Position numbers and translations under genes: made by a program
The notes under the pieces: model-generated
Told to the model about the DNA's origin: nothing
The model's input: only the letters and a program-made list of their open reading frames with translations
The model's database searches: none
Shown here: piece by piece, positions 24,549 to 34,096 of the stretch
Position numbering within the stretch: position 1 is the stretch's first letter
How the letters are laid out: the number at the start of each line of letters is the position of its first letter
Assembly: GCA_029561955.1 (NCBI GenBank)
Contig: JAKQWO010000003.1
Location: 1-39,898 of the forward strand
From: Candidatus Cloacimonadota bacterium
Lineage (GTDB): Bacteria; Cloacimonadota; Cloacimonadia; Cloacimonadales; Cloacimonadaceae
Reading direction: 5' to 3'
DNA: 39,898 bases

Positions 24549-25945
24549 TTGTTCTTTTCCTGTATCATGGCCATGAATTCTCCTTCGGCCACCAAATCGT
24601 TGCCCACAAACGCCTCCCCACGCATTTTGGAGAGGCTGCGTTTGAGCGACATTACTTTCATTTCAAAGCGCAGCGTATCGCCCGGCAGGACTGGCTTTCT
24701 AAATTTGACCTTGTCGATGGAGGCAAAGTAGGCCACATAGTTTTCCGGATCCTCCAGATTGTTGAGCAACATGATTCCTCCCGCCTGCGCCATCGCTTCC
24801 AGAATCAACACGCCCGGCATGATGGGATGACCGGGGAAGTGCCCTTGGAAAAAAGGCTCGTTCATGGTCACGTTTTTGATGCCGACGATGGCCTCATTGG
24901 GGATAAACTCCACGATCTTATCCACCAAAAGGAAGGGATAACGGTGCGGGATGATGCGCATGATGGCGTTGATGTCAAAGACCACTTCGGAGGATTCCTT
25001 TTTCTGATATATCCTTTGCAGCTCTTGCTTTCTCTGGATCTGCCTGAGCTTCTTCACCAGTTGCACGTTTGTCTTATGTCCGCTGCGCGCTGCCAGGATA
25101 TGTCCCTTGATCGGGATGCCCAAAAGCGCTATATCTCCCAAGAGGTCGACCACTTTATGGCGGACAAACTCGTTGTGATAGCGCAGCTTATGGTTGTTGA
25201 GTATACCTTCGTCGCTCACGGTGATATCCTTGTGATAGCCAAACACATCCTTGAGGTGTTGCAATTCCGCTTCGCTCATATTGGGTTCGCCGATCACGAG
25301 TGCGTTATCCAGCGATCCGCCTTTGATGAGTCCCTTTTCCTTGAGGTAGAGGATTTCTTTGATAAAGCAGAAGGTTCTCGCCGGGGCAAAATCATCTTCA
25401 TACACATCCAAGCTGGGCAGCCAGGTGTATTGTGTGCCCAGATGCGGATGCTTGTAATCTATCATGAAGGTTACTTTTAGCTCGTTTGAAGGGACGATCA
25501 CCACATCCACATTTTCTTCGGGAGAGGAGAAGCTTATGGCACTATCAAGCTCAAAATACACTCTTTCAGAATCCTGTTGCACAAAGCCCGCTTCTTTGAG
25601 CAGGTTCACGAAGACGAGTGCGGATCCATCCGCCACAGGCGCTTCCGGGCCGTCTATTTCGATGCGGACGTTGTCCAGATTCATGCCTTTGATGGCAGAG
25701 AGCACGTGTTCGATCGTGCCTACGGTCGCTCCATTGAGGCCGATGGTGGTTCCTCTGGAAATATCCACCACATGGTCTATATCCGCTGGGATTTCCGGCT
25801 TGCCGGGCAAATCTACCCTGACAAATACGATGCCCTCATCCTTATTCGCAGGTTTGAAGCGGATGGTGCTCACCTCGCCGGTATGCAGACCGATCCCCGT
25901 ATAGGATACTTCCCTTGCGATTGTGTTTTTATATTCTTTGATCAT
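24545..25945 (-). CDS. lpxC: LpxC-FabZ fusion: UDP-3-O-acyl-GlcNAc deacetylase / 3-hydroxyacyl-ACP dehydratase
   Basis: 466 aa with two enzymes. LpxC (1 to ~305), the committed Zn-dependent deacetylase of lipid A synthesis, has Glu79-His80 in TIEHVLSAIKG, zinc ligands His263 and Asp267 (HKVVDLLGD) and catalytic His290. FabZ (~320-466), the hot-dog dehydratase of fatty-acid elongation, has HRYPFLLVDKI, catalytic His369 and Glu383 in GHFPGHPIMPGVLILEAMAQ. The fusion is known in Bacteroidetes and Chlorobi relatives. Pairing them lets one polypeptide balance use of 3-hydroxyacyl-ACP between lipid A and phospholipids. 3 bp after lpxD; 4-bp overlap with lpxA. Confidence 0.96.
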   Translation of the reverse strand: MIKEYKNTIAREVSYTGIGLHTGEVSTIRFKPANKDEGIVFVRVDLPGKPEIPADIDHVVDISRGTTIGLNGATVGTIEHVLSAIKGMNLDNVRIEIDGPEAPVADGSALVFVNLLKEAGFVQQDSERVYFELDSAISFSSPEENVDVVIVPSNELKVTFMIDYKHPHLGTQYTWLPSLDVYEDDFAPARTFCFIKEILYLKEKGLIKGGSLDNALVIGEPNMSEAELQHLKDVFGYHKDITVSDEGILNNHKLRYHNEFVRHKVVDLLGDIALLGIPIKGHILAARSGHKTNVQLVKKLRQIQRKQELQRIYQKKESSEVVFDINAIMRIIPHRYPFLLVDKIVEFIPNEAIVGIKNVTMNEPFFQGHFPGHPIMPGVLILEAMAQAGGIMLLNNLEDPENYVAYFASIDKVKFRKPVLPGDTLRFEMKVMSLKRSLSKMRGEAFVGNDLVAEGEFMAMIQEKNK

Positions 25946-25948
25946 TCT

Positions 25949-26989
25949 TCACTCCTGATGCTTCTTTTCTTTTTGGCGTGCCAGATAATCTCTATACATA
26001 TCCGGTAGATACTTTTGCACCGCCATGATGCGTCTCATTTTACCTGCATCTATGGCTGGATAACCAAAGTAGGTGCTATCGGGAGGCAAGTTTCCGGTGA
26101 TTCCGGATTGTGCTCCCACCATTGTTTTTGCGCCAATGGTCAGATGCCCCGCCACTCCCACCTGCCCTGCCAGATATACATAGTCTTCCAAGACAGTGCT
26201 GCCCGCCAGACCCACCTGCCCACAGAGGATACAACCCTTGCCGATCACGCAATTGTGACCTATCTGCACGAGATTGTCGATCTTGGTGCCTTCTCCGATG
26301 ATGGTGGAACCCAAAGTGGCTCTATCAACGCAGGAATTAGCCCCAATCTCCACATAATCCTTGATGATCACGTTGCCGATCTGAGGAATTTTCCGCTGCA
26401 CACCCTCGATGAGCGCATAGCCAAAGCCATCCGCTCCGATTACCGTTCCCGAGTGGATGATTACATGTGCACCGACCTCACATTCATCATAGATCACTAC
26501 CTTGGGGTAAAGATGAGTGTGAGCGCCGATCTTCACTCTTTCGCCTATAGCGCAACCGGCCTCGATGATGCAGCCATCCCCGATCACGCTACCGCTGCCG
26601 ATCGTCACGCCGCCTTCCACCCTCGCAGTTGCGCTGACCTCCGTATCGGGAGCTATAACTGCGCTTTCGTGGATGCCAGCTTCCTTCTGTTTTTCCTGTG
26701 CCAACCACCTCTCGATGATCAGCATCATGGTAAAATACGGCTTTTCAGTGATCAAGAGATTGCGGCCTTTCAGCTTAGCGGCAAATTCCTGTTTGGTGAT
26801 AATCAAGCCCGCTTGGGACTCTTTCACCGCCTCAAACAGATCCTCGTTTTCCAGAAAGATCACCGTGCTCTGCGTAGCGTCCTGAGCTGTGCCGGCGCTA
26901 TCGATCACCAGATTTTCATCGCCTTCATAACTAACCGTGGGCAGAGCTGCCAAAGCTCGGATATCCAGTGCGTTGGGGAACTTTTTCAT
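25949..26989 (-). CDS. lpxD: UDP-3-O-acyl-glucosamine N-acyltransferase LpxD
   Basis: 346 aa. Third step of lipid A synthesis. An N-terminal uridine-binding-like domain (~1-100) is followed by a hexapeptide-repeat beta-helix (~105-300). The catalytic His245 lies in [29 protein letters not shown] and [19 protein letters not shown] are characteristic. Its ATG abuts the stop of the OmpH-like gene (TAAATG). An lpxD-lpxC-fabZ-lpxA order behind an OmpH/Skp gene is common in Gram-negative genomes. Confidence 0.96.
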   Translation of the reverse strand: MKKFPNALDIRALAALPTVSYEGDENLVIDSAGTAQDATQSTVIFLENEDLFEAVKESQAGLIITKQEFAAKLKGRNLLITEKPYFTMMLIIERWLAQEKQKEAGIHESAVIAPDTEVSATARVEGGVTIGSGSVIGDGCIIEAGCAIGERVKIGAHTHLYPKVVIYDECEVGAHVIIHSGTVIGADGFGYALIEGVQRKIPQIGNVIIKDYVEIGANSCVDRATLGSTIIGEGTKIDNLVQIGHNCVIGKGCILCGQVGLAGSTVLEDYVYLAGQVGVAGHLTIGAKTMVGAQSGITGNLPPDSTYFGYPAIDAGKMRRIMAVQKYLPDMYRDYLARQKEKKHQE

Positions 26990-27631
26990 TTAGGGTTTGG
27001 GTGACTCTTCGGTCTTATTTGGGTTTTCGGTCTTGTTTGGCTCGGTTATTTCTTCAGTTTTCTCTGTTTCTGTGGTTTCACCAGGCTCTGCAGGCAGTCC
27101 CAGATCGCTGGGAGCTATGGTGTCTTTGTTGATCTCGGTGAGCACGATGTCCGTGATGTCGATGGAAGGGATGGCGTAGATGACGGTGGGATAGCTGCTA
27201 TCGAAGATCATCGTATACTTCTCATCTTCGGCGATCTTGATGATGGCGTTTTGGATTTTGGTCGTGAGGGGATCGATCAGCTCGCGGTAGCGCTGTTCCG
27301 CTTTGCCACCTTCACCAAAATACTCTTCCAACATCCGCCCCGCCTCCGCTTTTTTGGCTTCGATGCGGCTCTGAGCCTCACGCTTGGCGGCGTCGTTTTT
27401 GGTGAGCTTGTCTATCTCAAAATCCTGCTCCATCCTTTGGATTTCCTGATCGATGGCACGGATCTGATTTGTCCAATTCTGTTTGTCCAGATTGAACAAC
27501 CGCTGGATCTCCAGAGCCTCGTTGCTCTCAAACAGGATCCTGTCGGTATCTACATAACCCAGTTTTACAGCTTGGGCAAAGGCCAAGCTCAGTGTGCCCA
27601 CTAAAATGAGGGCGATTACGAATCTTTTCAT
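26990..27631 (-). CDS. OmpH/Skp-family periplasmic chaperone
   Basis: 213 aa. Signal peptide ending near AFAQ (20), then KLGYVDTDRILFESNEA, the usual family opening. A charged coiled coil (~45-110) forms the tentacles. A C-terminal strand region (YTMIFDSSYPTVIYA) and an acidic, Thr/Pro/Glu-rich tail with PNKTE repeats (~178-213) follow; the tail is unusual. Skp-type proteins hold unfolded outer-membrane proteins in the periplasm. Position before lpxD is typical. 37 bp, with an AGGAG, separates it from gcvPB. Confidence 0.9.
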   Translation of the reverse strand: MKRFVIALILVGTLSLAFAQAVKLGYVDTDRILFESNEALEIQRLFNLDKQNWTNQIRAIDQEIQRMEQDFEIDKLTKNDAAKREAQSRIEAKKAEAGRMLEEYFGEGGKAEQRYRELIDPLTTKIQNAIIKIAEDEKYTMIFDSSYPTVIYAIPSIDITDIVLTEINKDTIAPSDLGLPAEPGETTETEKTEEITEPNKTENPNKTEESPKP

Positions 27632-27668
27632 TACTTTTTTCTCCTAAAATATGAAATTGAAGCTCCGC

Positions 27669-29126
27669 CTACTCAGCATCGAAGCTAAATTTGGGGTCAA
27701 GCACTTTCACGGCACGAACGTCATCGACACGTCGCACCGGTGTGGTGAGCGGCGCTTCAAATAGTAATTCTGGATTTTCCTTGGCTTCCTGCGCTATTTC
27801 TATCATAGCGTCGGCAAAAGCGTCCAAGCTTTGCAAGGATTCCGTCTCCGTAGGCTCGATCATCATCGCCTCAGGGATGATCAGCGGGAAATACACTGTG
27901 GGTGCATGGAAACCTTTATCCAAGAGCCTCTTGGCGATGTCCAAAGTGGTGACCTTATTCTCTTTTTTCTGCCAGGAGGAGTCCGCCACAAATTCATGCA
28001 TGCAGTATTCCGGATGTGTGATGTGATAATAATCTTTCAGGCGTGCCATCAGGTAGTTGGCGTTGATGATGGCGTTTTCACCCGCTCTACGCAAGCCTTT
28101 GGCACCCAACATCTTGATGTATACATAAGCACGCACCACCACGGCAAAGTTGCCATAGAAGGTGTGCATTTTTCCAATGGAGGTAGCTTCATGAGAGTAA
28201 TCCAGATAATAGCCGTCTTCGTTTTTGCTCACGATCGGCACGGGCAGATAGGGGATGAGCTTTTCCACCACTCCCACAGGGCCGCCACCGGGGCCACCGC
28301 CACCATGCGGTGTGGAGAAGGTCTTGTGGATATTGAAGTGAATGATGTCAAAGCCGATCTTGCCTGGCTGCACGATGCCCAACAGCGCATTCATATTGGC
28401 TCCATCCATGTAGATGAGGCCGTCCACACTGTGGATCAGCTCGGCGATTTCTTCAAGCTGCGTCTCAAACAAGCCCAAAGTGCTTGGATTGGTGAGCATA
28501 AAGCCGGCGATGCTGTCGTCCACGATGCTTCTCAGATGCTCGATGTCGCAACGTCCGTTGGCATCACTCTTGAGTTCCACCACATCATAGCCCACCAACG
28601 AACATGTGGCAGGATTGGTGCCATGTGCGCTGTCCGGGATGATGATCTTGGTCTTGTGTGTATTGCCTTTGGCTTTGTGATAGGCACTGATGATCTTGAT
28701 GCCAGTAAATTCACCTTGCGCTCCAGCCGAAGGTTGTAGCGTCACTTGCGCCATGCCGCTGATCTCGCTCAGGTCTTTTTGCAGCTCATACATGATGGCC
28801 AAAGAGCCCTGCAAGGTGTTTTCCGGCTGATAGGGATGCGCATTGGCAAAGCAGGATTGACGCACGATCGCCTCATGCGACTTGGGATTGTATTTCATCG
28901 TGCAACTGCCCAGCGGGTACAAACCTTTTTCGATAAAGTGGTTCTTGTGGCTGAGCATGATGTAATGTCTCATCACGTCCAGTTCACTCACTTCCGGCAG
29001 ACGGGCATCGCTCTCTCTGAGATATTCTTTGGGGATAAAATCAGTTACCGGAGTATCTATCTCGCTCTGGGGCAGGGTGTAACCCTTGCATCCGGGTGTT
29101 GAGAGTTCAAATAGAGTCTTAGACAC
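27669..29126 (-). CDS. gcvPB: glycine dehydrogenase (decarboxylating) subunit 2, GcvPB
   Basis: 485 aa, usual length. PLP-dependent half of the P-protein that decarboxylates glycine and passes the aminomethyl group to GcvH. Lys268 in HFNIHKTFSTPHGGGGPGGG binds PLP; PSAGAQGEFTGIKI, DSAHGTNPATCSLVGYD and MDGANMNALLG are diagnostic. Overlaps gcvPA by 8 bp. gcvT, gcvH and lpd are not in the window, and no glycine riboswitch is seen, so control must lie elsewhere. Confidence 0.97.
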   Translation of the reverse strand: MSKTLFELSTPGCKGYTLPQSEIDTPVTDFIPKEYLRESDARLPEVSELDVMRHYIMLSHKNHFIEKGLYPLGSCTMKYNPKSHEAIVRQSCFANAHPYQPENTLQGSLAIMYELQKDLSEISGMAQVTLQPSAGAQGEFTGIKIISAYHKAKGNTHKTKIIIPDSAHGTNPATCSLVGYDVVELKSDANGRCDIEHLRSIVDDSIAGFMLTNPSTLGLFETQLEEIAELIHSVDGLIYMDGANMNALLGIVQPGKIGFDIIHFNIHKTFSTPHGGGGPGGGPVGVVEKLIPYLPVPIVSKNEDGYYLDYSHEATSIGKMHTFYGNFAVVVRAYVYIKMLGAKGLRRAGENAIINANYLMARLKDYYHITHPEYCMHEFVADSSWQKKENKVTTLDIAKRLLDKGFHAPTVYFPLIIPEAMMIEPTETESLQSLDAFADAMIEIAQEAKENPELLFEAPLTTPVRRVDDVRAVKVLDPKFSFDAE

Positions 29127-30465
29127 GGCTTACCTCCTTGAGTGCAGTTACCAAAGCATCCATGTCCACCTTGGTTTTCTTTTCCGTCACGGCGATCATC
29201 AGCTTATCCGGCATGCCGAAACGACCCATGTCCACTCCGGGGTAAATGCCTCTGGGGCAAAGCTTTTCCACGATTTCAGCGGCCGGGATGGGTGTGTCAA
29301 GCACAAACTCGTTGAAAAAGGTAGCCTTTGGCCAGGTGAGTGAAAAGCCGTCTATCTTGGCGATTTCGCCAGCCAGATAGTGAGCCTTCTGCGCACTCTG
29401 AGTTGCCACTTCTTTGAGACCTTCCTTGCCCATCAACGACATATAAACCACCGCTGCCAAGGTGCAGAGGCTCTGGTTTGAACAGATGTTGGAGGTGGCT
29501 TTGGCTCTGCGGATGTGCTGCTCTCTGGCCTGTAAGGTGAGCGCATAAGCACGCCTGCCTTCCTTATCTAAGGTGCCGCCCACAATCCTGCCGGGCATCT
29601 GGCGCGCCATATCCAATTTGGTGGCAAAGAAGCCGAACAAGGGGCCACCCACGTTGATATTATTGCCCAAAGCCTGGCCTTCTCCCACCACGATGTCCGC
29701 TCCATAAGCCGCAGGAGCCTTGAGGATATTCAAAGAAATGGGATTGGCACACACGATGTAGAGCGCCTTGGGGTATTTATGCACAATGTTGCCGATCGCT
29801 TCACCCGCTTCCAGATTGCCGAAGAAGTTGGGATTCTGCAACACCACCGAACCTACGCTGTCATCCATCAAAGCTTCCAACGCTTCGAGGTCAAGCACGC
29901 CATCCTTCATGGGAGCAGTGATGAGCTCGATCTTCAAACCCTCAGTGTAGATCTGAACCACTTTTTTATACTCGGGATGCAAGGTTTCCGGGATGATGGC
30001 TTTGTAAAGACGGTTTTTTCTCACGCCCATCAAGATGGCTTCCGCAATCGCCGAAGCACCATCATACATGGAAGCATTGGCGATTTCCATGCCGGTAAGC
30101 TCGCAAATCATCGTTTGATATTCGTAAATGAATTGCAGCGTGCCCTGGCTCACCTCCGCCTGATAGGGAGTGTAAGCGGTGAAAAATTCAGGCCGGGACA
30201 TGATGGAATCGACCGCCGCGGGAATGAAATGATCATAGACCCCAGCGCCCAAAAAAGAATTGGCATACCCCGTGCAAACATCGTTGCAGGTGAGCTCTTT
30301 AACCTTGCGGCTGATCTCAAGCTCGCTGTAGGGTTTGTCCATGTTCAAGCTGCCCTGAAGGCGCATCTTGGGTGGGATGGCTGCCAATAACTCCTCAAAA
30401 GAAGCCACACCAATCTGTTTCAACATGGCTTGCCTTTGAGATTCTGTATTGGAAATATATGGCAT
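29119..30465 (-). CDS. gcvPA: glycine dehydrogenase (decarboxylating) subunit 1, GcvPA
   Basis: 448 aa. Partner subunit of GcvPB in the split P-protein found in anaerobes and many other bacteria. Segments: PYISNTESQRQAMLKQIGV start, CFLGAG-type turn (SFLGAGVYDHFIPAAV), YTPYQAEVSQGTLQFIYEYQ, NASMYDGASAIAEA, ANPISLNILKAPAAYGADIVVGEGQ (read as adjacent blocks), and TLQAREQHIRRAKATSNICS. ATG 30465 has AAGGAG about 7 nt upstream. First gene of the long minus-strand run; the 217 bp before it hold direct repeats and no clear promoter. Confidence 0.97.
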   Translation of the reverse strand: MPYISNTESQRQAMLKQIGVASFEELLAAIPPKMRLQGSLNMDKPYSELEISRKVKELTCNDVCTGYANSFLGAGVYDHFIPAAVDSIMSRPEFFTAYTPYQAEVSQGTLQFIYEYQTMICELTGMEIANASMYDGASAIAEAILMGVRKNRLYKAIIPETLHPEYKKVVQIYTEGLKIELITAPMKDGVLDLEALEALMDDSVGSVVLQNPNFFGNLEAGEAIGNIVHKYPKALYIVCANPISLNILKAPAAYGADIVVGEGQALGNNINVGGPLFGFFATKLDMARQMPGRIVGGTLDKEGRRAYALTLQAREQHIRRAKATSNICSNQSLCTLAAVVYMSLMGKEGLKEVATQSAQKAHYLAGEIAKIDGFSLTWPKATFFNEFVLDTPIPAAEIVEKLCPRGIYPGVDMGRFGMPDKLMIAVTEKKTKVDMDALVTALKEVSRV

Positions 30466-30578
30466 TGTATCTCCTTAAGACTTTTGCGCATACGCAGATA
30501 GTTATTTTCAACCACAGAATCAAAAGGGCTGTTTATGTCAATTGATAATTTATGATATCTATAAGAGGGGGCAGCAAA

Positions 30579-30670
30579 GCGGAATATCCGCCGACAGCCG
30601 TTTTGAAACTTTCGACAGCCGTTTTGAAAAACACTCTATGATTATTTATTTTACTTGTCTTTTCGACAAC
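30579..30670. repeat. small repeats between tape measure gene and gcvPA
   Basis: GCGGA-ATA-TCCGC dyad (30579-30591), two direct copies of GACAGCCGTTTTGAAA (30593-30608 and 30614-30629, 21-bp step) and a TTGTC-TTTTC-GACAA hairpin (30656-30670). One of these may end the phage-remnant transcript. No other gene is seen in 30466-30682. Confidence 0.4.
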
Positions 30671-30682
30671 TGATCTGACTAT

Positions 30683-33600
30683 TTACGTGGACAATATCCG
30701 CCGGTTTCCACGCGTAACCGCCTTCGCCAACTCCCTCCCATCGCACACCAGCACCACTTTTTGTGTCGTATTTACTAGCTTAGATGGTTTATGCGTAATT
30801 GCTGGAACGGTTTTCCTAACGTTGAAAGAGCCGCTATTAAGCGCATCTAGGAAGGGGACGCCAAGCTCCTTTACCCTGGATGCACGGATCACATATTCGT
30901 TGCGGCTTAAAGCCACTATGTTGCTGTCTGACGTATCGGTTCCCTTGCCTTCCACGAGCCCACCACGCCAGAACTTCTGTTTAGCGATAATAGCAACCTG
31001 AGCCGCACCCAGCGCGCCCACCAATGTGGCGAGCACAGGCGCATACCATGCCGGCTTAAGTGTAAGCGCATTCGTGATGCCTTCTGCAGTGTTTGAGACA
31101 GCGGAAGATATTTGCCTGCCTTGCTCCACTCTCTTCATTTGCCTTTGTTTTTCCGAGTATTCCTCTTCGATCTTTTCCTTTTCCTTAGCGAGCCAGGCCT
31201 CTGTTTTATGCTCTTTTTTAGCCCGTTTTTCAAGTTGTTTAAGCGCATGATCCCTTTCGGAGGCGAGGTTAGCATACAGTTGCTGCCAGATTGAAGCTAC
31301 CTGTTTTGAAAGGGTCTGGAATGTGTTGATGATTCTTGCCTGGTGGGCGGTAGGTATATCCAGGGCATCCATCATCCGACCGAAGATGTCTTTGCTAAAG
31401 CGGAAGTTGTCAAACTCAGCCTGCAGCTCATCGAGGTTTTGCTTCAGGATGACAGCCTTTTGTTCTTCAGTGATCTGCATTAGGTCGACGTCTTCCTCGA
31501 TGCGGGCTTTTTTCCAATCATAATAGCGTTCATCGCGGAACTTGACGGTCTCGTAGTAGGAGGCGGTATCGGACTCCCGATTCACCGCCAACTGTGCCGC
31601 CTGCGCCCGTTTTCGATAGATATCCAAAAGTCCCTGTTCTTCTTCGCTGATGACGCCATCTGCCTCCACGATAGCCTTCAATGCATCGTAGTATTCCCAC
31701 GCCTTGGAAGCGATCTCCGAGTAGGTCGCTATACCCAGCTCACGCAACTCCGCCAAGTGCCCCATCTCAGCGGCATACTCTTCCTCAAAGGCGATCAGCT
31801 CCCGCTTGTCCCACTCTTCTTTTTCTTTATCTAACTGCTTAATCTGATCCCGCTTCCACTCTTCAGAAAGACTCTCCTTCTTTGCCTGTTCCTCTATTTT
31901 ATTGAGTTTCCAGGAATAGTAGTCCTCCAAATAAAACCTCATTCTCTCGTAATGGGCTTCCTCTTCCTGATCTTCCCTCTCCTGATAGCGAGCCTTTATT
32001 TCCTCGACCTCGGCATCCCGCATCTTTTCGTATTTTTTAATCTTTTCCGCATCAGAAGGTATTTTGGGCTCATAGAGCTGAATCTTCTCCTGATACCTAA
32101 ACATCACGGCGGCAACTTCCTTGTTCATCCCCTCAGCAAGCCTTTCCATGACGAAATCATATTCGGCCAGTTCTCTATCGGCTGCAGCACGCCTGGACTT
32201 TCTGTCGTCACTGCTGTTATAGCCAGGGAGACGACCGGAGCTGGAATCGGAGCCAGAGCCAGCTTTCTCACCCTTCTCCTCATCTTTAGGAGCGATGACG
32301 CTGCTGTCAATGAGGTTACTCATTTCCACTATCTCTTTATTGATTTCCTGTATCTCGGCTTTATATTTCGCAATGGCCTCTATCAGCCGTTCTTCCCTAC
32401 GAGCATCCCCAGACTTTATCTTCTCTGTTTTTGGTATGCCGGGAGAATGTTGGCTTAATGGATCAGTTACTCCATAGCTAATTTGGGTTCGGAACTTCGT
32501 TCCCGCCTCAAACTCAGCCTGCAGAGTGGATAGCTCATTTTCCGCTTCCCTGAGCTTCTTAAATGTCTTGGCAAGGTCTTCTGCTCTTTCATCCATCACC
32601 GCCTTTTTAATGCTCTCGTTAATGTATTTCTGCAGGTTGTCCCTGGCTGTATCCAATGCCTTCGCTATATCTCGCCATGCAGACTTTTCCAGATCGATGC
32701 CTTTCAGATAGTTAGGATATTTTTCCATCAGGTCTTTGATAGTTTGCTGATACTTCTCATTTTCCTCTTTAGAGCGACTTTGCGTATGGTGCAGCTTCTC
32801 GTAAGTCAAGACAAGCTTTTCAAACTCTATCCTCTGATCCATGAGCGATTCTTTCACTGCAGCGATGCCGGATTTTGTTCCTGACAAGCGGTTAGCGAGG
32901 CTGGCTACCGCATTCGCCGCCGCCCCGAGAATAGGCGTGAGCTTACTCCCAATCGCTGCCTGCAGGCTCTCGATAGCGTCTTCCATATTCGCCACCGCAC
33001 CGGTGTAGCTTTCGCTCATCCGATCAGCCGATCCGGCGATACCTGCAGCGGAATCCGTAAAAGTAGAAAGCATAGCTTCCCTGAACTCCGGCAAGGTAAG
33101 CTTCGTCAGGTCATCGATGCCCTTGAAGGACTTGATCAGATTCAAAACACCCCGCTCTCTGAGTATATCCGCAGCTCCAACGCCACCCGCAAAAGCACGC
33201 CCCATCGCAGCAGCAGCTTCCACGACGTCCATCCCCATATAAGCGGCCAAGTCTGCGGCTGCGGTGATGGTGTCCTCGGCTTCGAGCCCGAATGCTTTCA
33301 ACGTAGCACCAGCTTCCACAACGCCCTTGAGCGTGGCGGGAGTATCTGCGGCTACCTGCCTAAACTTTTCAAAGGCTTCCGCAGCACGTCCAGAGTCCTG
33401 GTATAACGACTCTAAGCGCAACTGGAGCTGTTCGAAATCCGCGGCCACCTTGACGACAGGGGCTCCAATAGCATCCCAAGCCGCCGTTATTACTCTAAGA
33501 TATGCAGAAAGGCCATTGATAACGAACCCAAATTCCTTCACGTTATTCTTCATGGCCGCCCACTTAGAGGCTTGATCCTTGAAGTTAAACTGGATATTTG

Positions 33601-33712
33601 AGAAATCCGCATCAGCGTGGAGCTTATATTTCTCTTGGAGCTTGGCTATTACTTCATCAAGCTTTTCTTTACCAGTGAGTTCCAAGGAAATTATCAATTT
33701 TGGTTTTTGCAC
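30683..33712 (-). CDS. phage tail tape measure protein
   Basis: 1009 aa from GTG 33712, chosen for AAAGGA 7 nt upstream. Tape measure proteins set tail length and fill the tube. The N-terminal ~60-330 resembles the TP901/minor-tail region: AADFEQLQLRLESLYQDSGRAAEAF, ATLKGVVEAGATLKAFGL, AADLAAYMGMDVVEAAAAMGRAFAGGVGAADILRERGV (adjacent pieces). A long, charged, probably coiled-coil middle follows (~330-870), then a hydrophobic AVLATLVGALGAAQVAI segment (~905) and WRGGLVEGKGTDTSDSNIVALSRNEYVI. The downstream distal-tail genes are absent and gcvPA follows, so this is a remnant. Order chaperone pair, then tape measure matches siphophage-type tails. Confidence 0.88.
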   Translation of the reverse strand: MQKPKLIISLELTGKEKLDEVIAKLQEKYKLHADADFSNIQFNFKDQASKWAAMKNNVKEFGFVINGLSAYLRVITAAWDAIGAPVVKVAADFEQLQLRLESLYQDSGRAAEAFEKFRQVAADTPATLKGVVEAGATLKAFGLEAEDTITAAADLAAYMGMDVVEAAAAMGRAFAGGVGAADILRERGVLNLIKSFKGIDDLTKLTLPEFREAMLSTFTDSAAGIAGSADRMSESYTGAVANMEDAIESLQAAIGSKLTPILGAAANAVASLANRLSGTKSGIAAVKESLMDQRIEFEKLVLTYEKLHHTQSRSKEENEKYQQTIKDLMEKYPNYLKGIDLEKSAWRDIAKALDTARDNLQKYINESIKKAVMDERAEDLAKTFKKLREAENELSTLQAEFEAGTKFRTQISYGVTDPLSQHSPGIPKTEKIKSGDARREERLIEAIAKYKAEIQEINKEIVEMSNLIDSSVIAPKDEEKGEKAGSGSDSSSGRLPGYNSSDDRKSRRAAADRELAEYDFVMERLAEGMNKEVAAVMFRYQEKIQLYEPKIPSDAEKIKKYEKMRDAEVEEIKARYQEREDQEEEAHYERMRFYLEDYYSWKLNKIEEQAKKESLSEEWKRDQIKQLDKEKEEWDKRELIAFEEEYAAEMGHLAELRELGIATYSEIASKAWEYYDALKAIVEADGVISEEEQGLLDIYRKRAQAAQLAVNRESDTASYYETVKFRDERYYDWKKARIEEDVDLMQITEEQKAVILKQNLDELQAEFDNFRFSKDIFGRMMDALDIPTAHQARIINTFQTLSKQVASIWQQLYANLASERDHALKQLEKRAKKEHKTEAWLAKEKEKIEEEYSEKQRQMKRVEQGRQISSAVSNTAEGITNALTLKPAWYAPVLATLVGALGAAQVAIIAKQKFWRGGLVEGKGTDTSDSNIVALSRNEYVIRASRVKELGVPFLDALNSGSFNVRKTVPAITHKPSKLVNTTQKVVLVCDGRELAKAVTRGNRRILST

Positions 33713-33761
33713 TTGCTTTTCCTTTGTTTTTGATTACCCTGTATTTACAGAGGTAAGAAGA

Positions 33762-33878
33762 ATGATAATACTTATTTTAGCAATCATCGCCGTACTACTG
33801 CCCGTCGCTGCAGCAGTTCTCGGTTGGTTGTTCTTTCTCAAGAACGTCCCCGGCGAGACTGACCCAACCAAGATTTAG
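33762..33878 (+). CDS. possible 38-aa small membrane protein, antisense inside the phage remnant
   Basis: ATG 33762 is preceded by AGAGGT with 8-nt spacing. The product is hydrophobic from residue 2 to about 26 (IILILAIIAVLLPV, then AAAVLGWLFFL), followed by a polar tail KNVPGETDPTKI. It sits in the 162-bp gap between the tape measure start and the chaperone stop, on the opposite strand. Size and shape fit a small membrane peptide such as a holin-like or type I toxin-like protein, but no homology is claimed. Confidence 0.45.
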   Translation: MIILILAIIAVLLPVAAAVLGWLFFLKNVPGETDPTKI

Positions 33879-34096
33879 CCCTCTCCACCCAGGAAGGGGC
33901 AGAATCTCGCTGTGGCTTCTTCTGCGTATAACTCCGCAAGCTGCACAGCTTCGTCCAGCTCGATCTGATGCGGTTTCGCCCCGATCCTATACAGCATATA
34001 TCTCAAGCTCATGAAGACGTTTCCTTCTGATGCTTTTGCAGAGCCGCCATCAGTATCTGGGATTCGTCGGGCAACCCGATCATACTGAAAAAAAAA
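33875..34096 (-). CDS. tail assembly chaperone, frameshift extension (T-like)
   Basis: This frame is -1 relative to the 118-aa gene. It is open through the T9 run and ends at 33875, just upstream of the tape measure gene. In siphophages the G gene is read into a T frame by -1 slippage to give a minor G-T fusion needed for tail assembly. The extension would contribute about 73 aa after the slip (FQYDRVARRIPDTDGGSA... to ...CPFLGGEG). It also has an internal ATG at 34012 overlapping the G stop (ATGA), so re-initiation is the alternative reading. Confidence 0.65.
   Translation of the reverse strand, partial: FFFQYDRVARRIPDTDGGSAKASEGNVFMSLRYMLYRIGAKPHQIELDEAVQLAELYAEEATARFCPFLGGEG

Noticed and set aside
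30466-30682. Glycine riboswitch before gcvPA
   Set aside because: No tandem aptamer-like pattern is visible in the short AT-rich gap.
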